From contig CASEPN010000002.1 of assembly GCA_949289845.1 (NCBI GenBank), positions 124,001 through 188,000 of the forward strand: a DNA stretch of 64,000 nt, in the 5' to 3' direction. The stretch comes from an uncultured Bacillota bacterium (GTDB lineage Bacteria > Bacillota_I > Bacilli_A > RFN20 > CAG-826). Shown here piece after piece: positions 29,482 to 38,670 of this stretch. The notes beneath the pieces were generated by a model. It was given only the letters and a program-made list of their open reading frames with translations, was not told the origin of the DNA and ran no database searches. Within the stretch, counting starts at the first letter, position 1. Every line of letters starts with the position of its first letter. A program made the position numbers and the translations under genes.

Positions 29482-30593
29482 TCGGCTAGACCAAGGAGTT
29501 CCGCGACAATCCTGTCTTCGTTTCCTTCAAGCTGGTATTGCTTGGCTAGGGTTTTGACGTTTTCCACCATCTTGGGGTAGTCCGTGTGGTAGAGGGACTT
29601 TTCGATCGCATCCGCCAGTTGATGGCTGTCACCGACGTTAGTCAGGTAGCCTTCCTGCCCGTCTACGATTAGTTCCTCCGCAACCGGGTATCTCGTCATG
29701 ATCGAAGGCACGCCTGCGATGACCGATTCCACCCAAGAACCTGGTACACCCTCCCAATAGGTTGGAAGGACAAAGAACTTGTGTTTTGCGAATATGCGGT
29801 ACTTGTCAGATTGAGATGCTATGCCCCGATAGACGAAATCATCATTAAGGGAAGCATCGAATATTTTCCTTTCTTCTTGGGTCATATCGATGCGACCGTA
29901 GATATTCAGTTTGGGGCGAATGCCGCTCTTGTTTAGCAAATGAATGGCATCGATAAGGACGAAGATTCCCTTTGGAGTAGATACCCTCCCGAAGAACAAC
30001 AGATCGCCGCTCGGAATATATCCGTTCTCCAGGGGTTTCTCATTCACCAAGGGCGCTTCTCTGGCATTGACGATTTTTCTACAGTTGGTGAGCCCATAGA
30101 GTCGTTCATAGGACGAAATAAGGTATTGGTTCTCTAGAAGTATGCTGTCGTAGCGTGAAAGCCATTTGCCAACTCTGCTGTCGTTAATCTCTTGGTAGCC
30201 ACTGGAGGGAAACGCCCGCAATTTTTCCTCGGGCAGATGTTCGATTGCCTTTTGAATAGTGCCTGCCCCAATTGGCACAAAAATGATCTTGTTCTTGCGT
30301 TGTTTAGCAAGCCAGGAAACCAAGGGGACGATGGTCCGGGAGCCATTTGGACCAGTCATCACAATGATCGTCCGGCCTTCATTAAGGTTTTTCCTCACAG
30401 AATGAAGAATTCTCAGGACGTGAGCCTTCCAATTCGTTAGATCAACGACATTCACGTCCACCCCTGCTTCTTTCAGGAGGCGATAATGCAAACTTGTCCT
30501 GACCTGGCCTCCTTCGTTGTACTTGTCTGCCAGGCTTGGGTCAAAACTGGAAACGATCGTTGCCTTGATGCCAAAGAATCTCTCGTTTCCCAT
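29478..30593 (-). CDS. Glycosyltransferase family 4
   Basis: A 371-aa GT-B fold transferase on the minus strand, between capG and capE. The donor-binding half has GDLLFFGRVSTPKGIFVLIDAIHLL, LNIYGRIDM and the ExxxE-like region FVLPTYWEGVPGSWVESVIAGVPSIMTRYPVAEELIVDGQEG. The N-terminus keeps the acceptor-side motif of the family. A good Shine-Dalgarno (AGGAG) lies 3 nt before the ATG. It is distinctly AT-richer than the cap genes and splits their order, which fits an inserted cassette. Its position suggests transfer of L-FucNAc or the next sugar, but the specificity cannot be read from sequence. Confidence 0.85.
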   Translation of the reverse strand: MGNERFFGIKATIVSSFDPSLADKYNEGGQVRTSLHYRLLKEAGVDVNVVDLTNWKAHVLRILHSVRKNLNEGRTIIVMTGPNGSRTIVPLVSWLAKQRKNKIIFVPIGAGTIQKAIEHLPEEKLRAFPSSGYQEINDSRVGKWLSRYDSILLENQYLISSYERLYGLTNCRKIVNAREAPLVNEKPLENGYIPSGDLLFFGRVSTPKGIFVLIDAIHLLNKSGIRPKLNIYGRIDMTQEERKIFDASLNDDFVYRGIASQSDKYRIFAKHKFFVLPTYWEGVPGSWVESVIAGVPSIMTRYPVAEELIVDGQEGYLTNVGDSHQLADAIEKSLYHTDYPKMVENVKTLAKQYQLEGNEDRIVAELLGLAD

Positions 30594-30633
30594 GTTCTCC
30601 TATTCCTTCCTCGAAGTAATCTCGCCCTTGCGA

Positions 30634-30662
30634 TTGAAATACGCCACGCCCGCACTTAGATT
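30634..30662 (+). promoter_or_regulatory. capE promoter TTGAAA-17-TAGATT
   Basis: -35 TTGAAA (30634-30639), 17-nt spacer, -10 TAGATT (30657-30662). The box ends 9 nt before the ATG at 30672, so the mRNA would start within 2-3 nt of the start codon. Confidence 0.6.
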
Positions 30663-30671
30663 ACGAGAAGT

Positions 30672-31676
30672 ATGATAACTAAATTCGATGGTAAGGTCTT
30701 CCTGATTACCGGCGGGACCGGCTCCTTCGGCCATGCGATGGTCGACCGCCTTCTTAAGGTCGGCCCGAAGGAGATTCGCATCCTCTCCCGCGACGAGAAG
30801 AAGCAGGACGACATGCGGAAGGCCTACGGGGACGATCGCCTGAAGTTCTACATCGGGGACGTCCGGGACCTCTCCGCGATCGACGGGGCGTTCCGCGGGG
30901 TGGACTATGTGTTCTCCGCGGCGGCCCTGAAGCAGGTCCCCTCCTGCGAGTTCTACCCGATGGAAGCTCTTAAGACAAATGTCATTGGTAGCGACAACGT
31001 GATCACCGCCTGCGTCCATAACCACGTGAAGAAAGCGGTGTTCCTCTCCACGGACAAGGCCGCCTACCCCATCAACGCGATGGGGATGACGAAGGCCCTC
31101 ATGGAGAAGAACGTCGTCGCCAGGAGCAGGCAGATGCTTGAGGGGGACACCGTGCTTTGCCTGACTCGCTACGGGAATGTCATGGCCTCCCGTGGTTCCG
31201 TGATTCCTCTCTTCGTCGAGCAGATCCAGTCGGGGAAGCCTATCACGGTGACCAATCCTGAGATGACCCGTTTCATGATGACCCTCGAGGATGCGGTGGA
31301 ACTTGTCCTTTACGCCTTCGAGTACGGGGAGCAGGGCGATCTCTTCGTCCAGAAGGCCCCCGCGGCGACGATCAGGACGCTCGCGGAAGCTGTCCTGTCC
31401 TTCTATCCGGAGAACAAAGGGATCAACTACATCGGGACGAGGCACGGGGAGAAGCTCTTCGAGACCCTGGTCACCCAGGAAGAAATGCTCCGCGCGGTGG
31501 ATGAAGGGGGCTTCTTCCGGATCAAGTCCGACAATAGGGACCTCAACTACGGGAAGTATGTCGAGCACGGGATCGGGCACGTCGAGATCCCGGAAAGCTA
31601 CACCTCTCACAACACGACCCGCCTGGATGTAGAAGGCATGAAGAAACTCCTGCTCAAGTTGGAGATGTTCCGGTGA
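30672..31676 (+). CDS. capE: UDP-GlcNAc 4,6-dehydratase/5-epimerase, CapE/FnlA type
   Basis: First enzyme of UDP-L-FucNAc synthesis, making UDP-2-acetamido-2,6-dideoxy-beta-L-arabino-hexos-4-ulose from UDP-GlcNAc. It is 334 aa. NAD-binding ITGGTGSFGHAMVDRLL begins at residue 12; the catalytic region has the unusual family pattern FSAAALKQVPSCEFYPMEALKTNVIG and STDKAAYPINAMGMTKALMEK, where Met replaces the Tyr of the SDR Yx3K motif, as in CapE/PseB-type enzymes. LTRYGNVMASRGSVIPLF and RHGEKLFETLV follow. It overlaps capF by GTGA. Confidence 0.93.
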   Translation: MITKFDGKVFLITGGTGSFGHAMVDRLLKVGPKEIRILSRDEKKQDDMRKAYGDDRLKFYIGDVRDLSAIDGAFRGVDYVFSAAALKQVPSCEFYPMEALKTNVIGSDNVITACVHNHVKKAVFLSTDKAAYPINAMGMTKALMEKNVVARSRQMLEGDTVLCLTRYGNVMASRGSVIPLFVEQIQSGKPITVTNPEMTRFMMTLEDAVELVLYAFEYGEQGDLFVQKAPAATIRTLAEAVLSFYPENKGINYIGTRHGEKLFETLVTQEEMLRAVDEGGFFRIKSDNRDLNYGKYVEHGIGHVEIPESYTSHNTTRLDVEGMKKLLLKLEMFR

Positions 31677-32797
31677 AGAAAATCCTCATCCTTGGAGGCA
31701 GGGGGTTCGTGGGGAGGTTCCTTGCCCTATGTGTGAAAGAACAGGGAGGCGAGCCTTTTGTCTATGACCTTGGCCAAAGCGAGGACGAGCTTCTTTCTTT
31801 CTATGGTCAGGCCGACTACGTGATCGACGCGCATGGGCTCAATCGCTCGGAGGACGCCTCGGAGTTTTTCCGAGTGAACGTGGACGAGACGGTCCGTTAT
31901 GCCTCGCTGGCGAAGGAACGGGGGATCCCATATCTCTTTCTCTCCAGCATCCAGGCGGGGAACGGGACTCCTTACGGGGACTCCAAGCTCCGTGCAGAGG
32001 AAGAGCTGGAGAGGATGGGAGACAAGGGAATTCGCTTCGTCCGCCTCTCCAATGTGTTCGGGCCTACCTGTCGGCCTGGATATAACTCGGTGATCGCGAC
32101 GTGGGCGGACGCCGCGGCTCGCCGGAAGGCGGATGAGATTGTCCTGCACCCTGCCTCTAGGGATGTGATGATTCCGCTTCAATATGTTGGGGATCTTGCG
32201 GAAGCGGTCGTTTCCTCTTTGATGCTTTCCGATTGTGCTGAACTCCAGGAGAGAATCGAAAGACTTTCTCGGAAAGTGTCTCTTGAGTCCGCGTGGAAAT
32301 TGTTTGTTCATTTTGCCACCGTTGAAGCAAACAGGGACCCTTTGTTGGATCTCGTTTCCTTTGGGATTCCGCCTTCGATTTTGGAACGCCTCTACGGGGC
32401 ATACCTCTTTGCATTAGGGAAGCCTCTTTTCCTTATTCCGGTTGACCACATGGATGCTAGAGGTTCCTTTTCGGAACTCATGAAAGGGGGCTTCGGGGGA
32501 GAGGCCCAGGTCTCGTGGAACACGGTGAATCCCTTTTATGAGAAAGGCGGGCATTACCATCACCACAAGATTGAGCGCTTCATTTTCCTGGAAGGAGGCA
32601 TGAGACTTTGCCTGAAGCCAGTCTTTAAGGAGCGTGCCTGGGAGGGCGCATCGATCGGGACCGAGGGCCTATGTTCCATCGACATCCCCCCTTTCCTTGC
32701 CCACTCCTTCCGGAACGAGACGGATACAGCTCAAGGGGTGGTAATCTGGTGCTCGGAGCCCTTTGATTCGGGATCTCCTGATACTTATGCAAGTTAA
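31673..32797 (+). CDS. capF: Bifunctional epimerase/reductase CapF
   Basis: Second enzyme of the L-FucNAc pathway: the C-terminal cupin epimerises C3 of the CapE product and the N-terminal SDR domain reduces C4 with NADPH, giving UDP-N-acetyl-6-deoxy-L-talosamine for CapG. It is 374 aa with a GTG start. The N-terminus KKILILGGRGFVGRFLAL binds cofactor; YLFLSSIQAGNGTPYGDSKLRAEEEL holds the Ser and Tyr-x3-Lys. The cupin has HYHHHKIERFIFLEG metal-site histidines, then DIPPFLAHSFRNET. The order capE-capF matches staphylococcal and Pseudomonas clusters, with capG displaced by the inserted glycosyltransferase. Confidence 0.92.
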   Translation: MKKILILGGRGFVGRFLALCVKEQGGEPFVYDLGQSEDELLSFYGQADYVIDAHGLNRSEDASEFFRVNVDETVRYASLAKERGIPYLFLSSIQAGNGTPYGDSKLRAEEELERMGDKGIRFVRLSNVFGPTCRPGYNSVIATWADAAARRKADEIVLHPASRDVMIPLQYVGDLAEAVVSSLMLSDCAELQERIERLSRKVSLESAWKLFVHFATVEANRDPLLDLVSFGIPPSILERLYGAYLFALGKPLFLIPVDHMDARGSFSELMKGGFGGEAQVSWNTVNPFYEKGGHYHHHKIERFIFLEGGMRLCLKPVFKERAWEGASIGTEGLCSIDIPPFLAHSFRNETDTAQGVVIWCSEPFDSGSPDTYAS

Positions 32798-34007
32798 AGG
32801 TGGGTTCCTTCGTTTGATACGAAAGGCAAAGGCGTTTCTTTTTGATTGGCGGACAGTTCTCCTTTTTCTGTCCTTCGCCTTGGCGTTCCTTACGCCTTTC
32901 CTCGCCTCTTCCGGAAGTAGTGCCGCTTCTTCCGAATATCTTGCCACTCTGATTGCTCAGGAAGCCGCGACCAACACTGAGTCACTGGTTTTGAACGTGA
33001 ACTATGCCCCGATCCCTTCGGATACACCCTTGACGCGGGCGGAAGTATCCAGCATGTGTTCGGACGCTCATCTGGACAGCACTTACAAGTACGTGGAAAT
33101 GAACTACAACGCGCGGGTCGTCGTGAACGAGAACATAGGTGACTATGTTCGAGTAGAGTCCTTTGAAAGCCAAGAGACATCCCTTGTCCTTTCGAACGTG
33201 TTCTCGAATCATCAAAACCCATTGGGCGAAACGATATTCGACATATTCGAACTAAAGCTGATGTTCCCTAAAACCAACACCGGCTTTTCCGGATATGACA
33301 ACTTTTGCTATATCCGCCAGGAAGACGCCGACTATTTGATTGAGAATAGCGGCGGTCAATATCAGGACTATGAAGACCTGATTGACGCGGTCTTGCCCGT
33401 TACCTTCTTGAAGGAAGACGAAACCTACGAATGGAAGATTGCCAATATTTTGTATTCCGATAATGACGTATATCGGCATTTCGACAAAGTCATCGGACCA
33501 TGGATGCTTTGCTACATTTATCTCCCTTCTTTCGAAGGTTGCGCCTTCAATTTCGACTATGGCGGCTCCGTGAGGACGAACGAGAGCTACTTGGACATGT
33601 ATCGGGATAAATTCGGTGGCAAGGATTTCACGGTCGCCATAACGAGGCGCGACATTCTCGATCAAAAGGCTAGCAATGTTTCGAGGATTCAGGAACTGAT
33701 GCTAGGGAACGCCGAGCAAGGGTATCCCTCTGTGGTCGCGGTTTCCCTCAGCATCGCTTCGCTAATTCCTTCCGTCGCCCTTCTCTTCGGATTTCGGAAG
33801 TTTGTTTCTCGAAACACGGTATCGGCATTGGCGCTGGTGCTCATTGTGGCGTTTTGCCTCTATGAAGGATTTTCGCTAGCTTATTTGGTCAGTCCTTTGA
33901 ACGTCGTCTACTTCACAAGCCTTGGGATGATCCTCTTCTTGATAACACTTATTTTGGAGACCGCTTTTGTGATGCTTGCCCGCGTTTCAGGAGGTTGGGA
34001 AAGGTGA
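32787..34007 (+). CDS. Unrecognised membrane protein with large external domain
   Basis: About 406 aa from ATG 32787, which overlaps capF by 11 nt (an in-frame TTG lies 24 nt earlier). A basic start MQVKGGFLRLIRKAKAF is followed by one helix (about 22-42), then a ~270-residue extracytoplasmic domain rich in Tyr, Asp and Asn, and three helices at the C-terminus (about 315-400). The topology resembles MacB/FtsX permeases or a chain-length protein but no motif supports either. Base use is AT-richer than capE. It is coupled on both sides within the polysaccharide operon. Confidence 0.7.
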   Translation: MQVKGGFLRLIRKAKAFLFDWRTVLLFLSFALAFLTPFLASSGSSAASSEYLATLIAQEAATNTESLVLNVNYAPIPSDTPLTRAEVSSMCSDAHLDSTYKYVEMNYNARVVVNENIGDYVRVESFESQETSLVLSNVFSNHQNPLGETIFDIFELKLMFPKTNTGFSGYDNFCYIRQEDADYLIENSGGQYQDYEDLIDAVLPVTFLKEDETYEWKIANILYSDNDVYRHFDKVIGPWMLCYIYLPSFEGCAFNFDYGGSVRTNESYLDMYRDKFGGKDFTVAITRRDILDQKASNVSRIQELMLGNAEQGYPSVVAVSLSIASLIPSVALLFGFRKFVSRNTVSALALVLIVAFCLYEGFSLAYLVSPLNVVYFTSLGMILFLITLILETAFVMLARVSGGWER

Positions 34008-35317
34008 AGTCCTGGCTTGGCGCGTACTGGATACGGTGTCGTTGCGACAAGCAGGAGTTTGTCTTCCGGCTTCTCCTGCTTGTTGTCCTAGGCCTGCTGT
34101 TCGTTTCCTTTCCTTGCATGAGCGGAATCCAGCCATACAACTTGATTCCGATCGCCATCAGCGTCCTGTTCGCTTTGCTTGTCTTTGTGTTTCTATATTG
34201 GAAGCGGTGGCTTGCGCTGACGTCGAGGATGGCCTCCCTCCTGCTTTTTTCCATCTACTCTGTTTTCATGACGCTGGTTGGCTCGCATGATCATTCGATG
34301 GTTTTCACGATCCTTTCGAATGTGCTCATCTGCTGTGTGGTGGCTGAATATGTCTCTATTACCGGGGATCAAAAGGTTGTGCTTCTTCTATATGGGCTGT
34401 CCATGCTCTTCTTCGGCCTTGTGTTCTGTGGCTTTTATTGGCGGGAAATCCTTGCCTTCAATGCAGACAGGATCGGCAGTCTCTTCGGGAACTTGAACAC
34501 TGTCGGCCTTCATTTCGTGTTTGGCTCGGCCTCTTTCTTTGGGCTTTCCCTTGTGAGCAAGAGAAAGAATTTGGTCTTGGCGATCCCCGCGTTGGCCCTT
34601 GGAGTCCTTTCCTTCCTTACCGGATCGAGGGCAAGCCTCTTGATGTTCTTCATTCTTGTGGTTGTTTGGATTTTCCTTCTTTTCGGGAAAAGGGTCTGGA
34701 TATCGCTTGTCACGCTTTCCTGCTTGGTCCTTATCGGGCTAGTCGTCCTTTCCCTCCCCGTGTTTGCCGGAATCCGTTCCCGCCTTAACGAGCTTTTCAC
34801 CACGTTCTTTGGAGGCGAAGGGGGGAATTACGACTATTCGGGCGTACAGAGGCTCAACATGATTTGGGATGGGCTCTTCCTTTGGACTAAGAACGCGATC
34901 TTCGGGTATGGAATGGGGTCGTTTGCCCTGCTAACCGGCTATGGGACATATTCCCATTCAACCCTTGTTGAGGTGTTGTGTAATACAGGAGTCATCGGCC
35001 TTGCCCTCTTCTTCTTTCCTGTAATGTCCTCCTGGCGCTTCAAGAAAGGGGAGAACTTTCGTTTCTTCGGCCTTCTGTTCCTTATTGGATGCATCGTCCC
35101 GTGCTTGTTCTTCGGAATGATGATTTATTCAAAGGCGTTCTATTTCCTCTTTGGCATCTTGCTCGGCGCGCATGAGTTTTCTTCTTCAGGTTTTGCGGGC
35201 TCCTTGATCGTGGAGCGAAAGGGAAAGGGGGTTTTGCCCTCCTTCCGCATGGTTCCCTGGAGCAATCGACATCTAAAGATGGCTTCAGATTTTGTGAGAG
35301 GCATCGTCCGCCTATGA
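34004..35317 (+). CDS. Second O-antigen polymerase/ligase-like protein (Wzy)
   Basis: A 437-aa protein with about twelve membrane helices. The start is taken as GTG 34004, which overlaps the preceding stop (GTGA) and has AGGAGG 9 nt upstream; a TTG at 33995 is too close to that site. Family features: GSLFGNLNTVGLHFVFGS, LSFLTGSRASLLMFFI, and the external loop IFGYGMGSFALLTGYGTYSHSTLVEVLCNTGVIGLALFF. It is the normal Wzy length, unlike the longer protein at 25.3 kb. It probably polymerises the repeat unit exported by the Wzx at 37 kb. Confidence 0.82.
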   Translation: MKSWLGAYWIRCRCDKQEFVFRLLLLVVLGLLFVSFPCMSGIQPYNLIPIAISVLFALLVFVFLYWKRWLALTSRMASLLLFSIYSVFMTLVGSHDHSMVFTILSNVLICCVVAEYVSITGDQKVVLLLYGLSMLFFGLVFCGFYWREILAFNADRIGSLFGNLNTVGLHFVFGSASFFGLSLVSKRKNLVLAIPALALGVLSFLTGSRASLLMFFILVVVWIFLLFGKRVWISLVTLSCLVLIGLVVLSLPVFAGIRSRLNELFTTFFGGEGGNYDYSGVQRLNMIWDGLFLWTKNAIFGYGMGSFALLTGYGTYSHSTLVEVLCNTGVIGLALFFFPVMSSWRFKKGENFRFFGLLFLIGCIVPCLFFGMMIYSKAFYFLFGILLGAHEFSSSGFAGSLIVERKGKGVLPSFRMVPWSNRHLKMASDFVRGIVRL

Positions 35318-36429
35318 CGAGGATGCTGTTCATCGTCGGTTCCCTGAGGAGAGGGGGAGCGGAGACGTTCGCGATGAAGCTTTTCCGCGCTTCGTTGGGG
35401 AGAGACGACATATCGATCGATTTCATTTCAAGCATCCCGGGCGTCTATGACAAAGAGGTCCGTGATAGCGGGAGATCTGTCTTTTATGTTGGGTTACGCA
35501 CCCGCTCCTTGAGTTCTGTTCTGTCGTCGATTGAAAGCATTGTCCGATACGGCAGGTATGACTTCGTGTTGAAGTTCTCCGACTCTTCTTTGTCTGCCTT
35601 GGATTTGATGGCGGCTCGGAAAGGCGGTGCCAAAGCGACGGCGGCAAGGTCCATGAACTCAAAGCCTACCGGCTCCTCATCCGCCTCCATCGCTCATTTG
35701 TTGCTTCGTCCTCTTCTTCGCCGTTCCGCGGACATATGGATAGCCCCCTCTCGGGAGGCCGGCTCCTTTATGTTTGGCGATAAGGGAACGACTTCGAAGT
35801 CATATCTCCATCTTCCAAATGCACTCCCTTTGAAGGACTACTGCTTCTCGGATGAGGACCGAAAGGCCGTGCGGGACGAGCTTGGCCTTGCGGAAGGGAA
35901 CTTGCTTGTCGGGTTCGTCGGGCGCCTTATGGAACAGAAAAACCCCATATTTCTTGTCCAAGCCTTTGCTGGCCTTTCGGCCTTTCGGCCAGAGGCAAGG
36001 CTCGCCGTTGTCGGTGATGGCCCCCTTAAGGCATCTATGGAGGAGTCGGCACAATCGCTTGGGGTAGACCAGAAAGTCTTCTTTATCGATCCAAGTGATA
36101 ACGTTCGTGCCCTTTATTCGGCGATGGATGTCTTATGGCTCCCCTCTCTATTCGAGGGGATGCCTAATGTAGTGATTGAGGCCCAGGCTTCAGGGCTTCC
36201 CTGCTTTGTCTCGGACAAGGTGACTAGAGAGTCTGCCTTGACGAGGCTTGTCCAGCATCTGCCTCTCGAAAAGGAACTATGGGCCGAGGAGACTTTCGCC
36301 CTGGAGAAGGGCGATCGCTTTGCTTTGAGTTCTGAAGCTTGCTTGGAGCTTAAGGCGCAGGGGTATGAGATCAGCAACTCTCTTGAAATGCTGGAAGGCC
36401 GAGTGGCTAATGCATTGGCGGGAGGATGA
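35314..36429 (+). CDS. Glycosyltransferase family 4
   Basis: A 371-aa GT-B enzyme starting by ATGA overlap with wzy. The N-terminus MTRMLFIVGSLRRGGAETFAMKLFRA is the classic GT4 'GGAE' start. The donor half has LVGFVGRLMEQKNPIFLVQAFA, LAVVGDGPLKASMEESA and LYSAMDVLWLPSLFEGMPNVVIEAQASGLPCFVSD, including the EGMPNVVIEAQA acidic donor site. It is cytoplasmic and would add one sugar to the lipid-linked repeat unit; the specificity is unknown. Codon use is intermediate between the high-GC backbone and the AT-rich patches. Confidence 0.9.
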   Translation: MTRMLFIVGSLRRGGAETFAMKLFRASLGRDDISIDFISSIPGVYDKEVRDSGRSVFYVGLRTRSLSSVLSSIESIVRYGRYDFVLKFSDSSLSALDLMAARKGGAKATAARSMNSKPTGSSSASIAHLLLRPLLRRSADIWIAPSREAGSFMFGDKGTTSKSYLHLPNALPLKDYCFSDEDRKAVRDELGLAEGNLLVGFVGRLMEQKNPIFLVQAFAGLSAFRPEARLAVVGDGPLKASMEESAQSLGVDQKVFFIDPSDNVRALYSAMDVLWLPSLFEGMPNVVIEAQASGLPCFVSDKVTRESALTRLVQHLPLEKELWAEETFALEKGDRFALSSEACLELKAQGYEISNSLEMLEGRVANALAGG

Positions 36430-36432
36430 TGG

Positions 36433-36975
36433 ATGCGCAGGTTTGCCTCAAGGGCGATTCATAGGATCCAAGGAGCAATGCTTCGTCACTTGTTTGGGTC
36501 GTTTGGCAAAGGATCGAGAGTAAATCCTGGAGTTTCTGGTAATTTGGAGAATGTGTTTGTTGGGAAGAAAACCTCTATAGGAGACCATTGCCGTTTCCTT
36601 TCCTCGCGGGCGAAAGTCTTCATTGGCGACAGCGTCCTTGTCGCCCCGGAGGTAGTCTTTGTTTCAGGAGACCGCAGGGCGGATGTTCCCGGGGTTTACA
36701 TGGTTGACCTCCATAAAGGGCCCGAGGATACGCAATATGATTCAGACATCGTCGTAGGGAACGATGTATGGATCGGAACAAGGTGCATTCTGCTTAAGGG
36801 CGTCCATGTAGGCGACGGGGCGATAATTGGCGCTGGCAGTGTGGTAACAAAGGACGTGCCTCCCCTTTCCGTAGTAGCCGGCAATCCGGCAAGGGTTATT
36901 CGGGTACGTTTCCCCGATAAAGACGAAATGTCTAGGCATTCTGTCTATTTAGACAGCATTCGCAGGCATGGCTAG
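36433..36975 (+). CDS. Hexapeptide-repeat acyltransferase
   Basis: A 180-aa left-handed beta-helix protein of the maltose/WbbJ O-acetyltransferase type. Imperfect hexapeptides are visible from about residue 30 (NLENVFVGKKTSIGDHCRFLSSRAKVFIGDSVLVA), then IVVGNDVWIGTRCILLKGVHVGDGAIIGAGSVVTKDVPPLSVVAGNPARVIR, the standard C-terminal signature. It would O-acetylate the polysaccharide or its precursor using acetyl-CoA. GGAGG lies 7 nt before the ATG and overlaps the preceding gene's end, so it is the last gene of the plus-strand polysaccharide operon. Confidence 0.88.
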   Translation: MRRFASRAIHRIQGAMLRHLFGSFGKGSRVNPGVSGNLENVFVGKKTSIGDHCRFLSSRAKVFIGDSVLVAPEVVFVSGDRRADVPGVYMVDLHKGPEDTQYDSDIVVGNDVWIGTRCILLKGVHVGDGAIIGAGSVVTKDVPPLSVVAGNPARVIRVRFPDKDEMSRHSVYLDSIRRHG

Positions 36976-37006
36976 CTCTTTGGGGGCGGTTTGGCTATCT
37001 TGTGAT

Positions 37007-37032
37007 CCCCAGGAAGGACACTTCCTAAGGGG
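37007..37032. terminator. Hairpin between convergent operons, possible terminator
   Basis: CCCC-A-GGAAG, loop GACA, CTTCC-TAA-GGGG: a two-part stem of 5 plus 4 bp with an asymmetric internal loop. It lies between the convergent acyltransferase and wzx genes. There is no T-tract on either side, so termination is only inferred from position. Confidence 0.35.
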
Positions 37033-37077
37033 TTGACCGATCTGGATTGGTGGCTTGCTCTATCTGGGATATGCGCC

Positions 37078-38607
37078 CTATGTGTTTCCAGCGCTCTTCT
37101 TCCGGGCTACGTTTCTGGATGCAAGGCCGATAAGCCATTTCCTTGTTCTGGACGAGCACATGCAGAACGATCCGGAAACTAGCGCAGCTACGCCTACGCC
37201 GATGAACCCGTTGGCAATGAACTGGACAATTGGGGTTAGGAAATATAGCGAGCTCAAGTACATGGATAGGGATGCCTCTCCCAGGAACAGGAAAGGCATG
37301 AGGATCATGAGTACGCAGATTACATCGAATTGCGCTTGGAACACTTTCTTGTATAGGTAGTATGCGTTGCCTGGGATGGTGACGACGCAGTAGACGATTA
37401 CGTTCGCCCATGTGACTCCGAGAATCCCAAAGGCGAAGACTAGGGATAGCTTGAGAATCAAATGGGCGATCGCCGTGGAAATGGGGACGGCCATGTCCTC
37501 CTTGAAGAGCCCGCAAGCATCCCGAAAGGTAGCCCCAACCCAAGCGTAGAGATTGGCGAAGCTTGCTGCCGACAGGGATAGAACCAAAGGCCACTCTTCC
37601 ATGTACTCTGCGCCATAGAAGAAAGATACGAACGGGGTGGATGCCGCGGCGAACCCAACATAGACCACCGAGGCAAGCAGGAACCCACCCATCGACATGA
37701 TGTCGAAGTATCGCTTGAAGGCCTCTTTTCCCTGGCTCTTGTAGGCATGGCCGATGACAGAGACCATCGCGGATATCCCTGCCCCAAGGACGTTCACCAA
37801 GGCAGTCGAGATCGTCGCATAGTTGGAATAGTGCCCCAAGGCGGTCACGGAGATGACAGAGGAGATGAGGATTGTGTCCAGGCTGTTCGCGAAGATGCCG
37901 CTGATGCGGTGGAGGAGATTCCCGCGGATGAGTTTATATATTTCTTTCTTCTCTTCCGGAGTGATGGTTCCTGAAAGGCGGAATATCTCCTTGTGGTTCC
38001 TCGTGCCGGCCCATAGGAGGACGTACTGGAGCGCCAGGTTCACGAGGGAGAAGGAGCTGAAGAGAAGGAAGTTCGGATAGACGTAGGCGAAGATAATTTG
38101 GAGGACGTGCTGGACGATCGTCGCCAGGGAACTTGCGAGGTCCTTCTTGTAGTTCTCTTTGTAAGCGGCAAGGAGGGTGCCCTTTGCGCTGAAGAAATAC
38201 ACGCAGCCTGTCCCTAGGAGATAGGCCGCATAGGAAAGATAAATGTCCCAGGTAACCTCCGCGCCCTTGGAAAGGAAGGGGAGGAGCGCCCCTGCCACCG
38301 CTCCAGAAGCAAGGATGATTATCCCGATAACGACGTAGATTCTGCGGAGATAGTGATAGTAGGCGGCCACCTTTTCCTTGTCGTCCTTGAGAATTGGGTC
38401 ATAAAGGCAGAAGGCAATCGCGCCCGCGAATCCGACCTCCACGATCGTCAGGACGCCGAAGATGCTGTTGAAGAGCTGGGTGAACCCTTGGTAGTCGACC
38501 CCGAGCATGTGGACAAGGGCCCTTAGGGCGAAGAAGTTGAGGACGACCGAGACGACCCTGAGGCCTATCGAAGTCAATGAGTTGAGGAGAGCGCGTTTCT
38601 TGTCCAT
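37078..38607 (-). CDS. wzx: Polysaccharide flippase, Wzx/MOP family
   Basis: A 509-aa membrane protein with twelve to fourteen helices. The N-terminus MDKKRALLNSLTSIGLRVVSVVLNFFALRALVHMLGVDYQGFTQLFNSIFGVLTIVEVGFAGAI is typical of the PST/Wzx branch. The pattern RGNLLHRISGIFANSLDTILISSVISVTALGHYSNYATI in the middle matches flippases for lipid-linked oligosaccharides. It would move undecaprenyl-linked repeat units outward for Wzy. It is transcribed opposite to the other polysaccharide genes, with a TATCAT box 14 nt before the ATG and no Shine-Dalgarno. Confidence 0.9.
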   Translation of the reverse strand: MDKKRALLNSLTSIGLRVVSVVLNFFALRALVHMLGVDYQGFTQLFNSIFGVLTIVEVGFAGAIAFCLYDPILKDDKEKVAAYYHYLRRIYVVIGIIILASGAVAGALLPFLSKGAEVTWDIYLSYAAYLLGTGCVYFFSAKGTLLAAYKENYKKDLASSLATIVQHVLQIIFAYVYPNFLLFSSFSLVNLALQYVLLWAGTRNHKEIFRLSGTITPEEKKEIYKLIRGNLLHRISGIFANSLDTILISSVISVTALGHYSNYATISTALVNVLGAGISAMVSVIGHAYKSQGKEAFKRYFDIMSMGGFLLASVVYVGFAAASTPFVSFFYGAEYMEEWPLVLSLSAASFANLYAWVGATFRDACGLFKEDMAVPISTAIAHLILKLSLVFAFGILGVTWANVIVYCVVTIPGNAYYLYKKVFQAQFDVICVLMILMPFLFLGEASLSMYLSSLYFLTPIVQFIANGFIGVGVAALVSGSFCMCSSRTRKWLIGLASRNVARKKSAGNT

Positions 38608-38670
38608 GGCTTCGGAAGAGAATGATAGGCGTTTAGGAGCGAAGGTTGTTACTTCTAATGGGTCGTTCCA

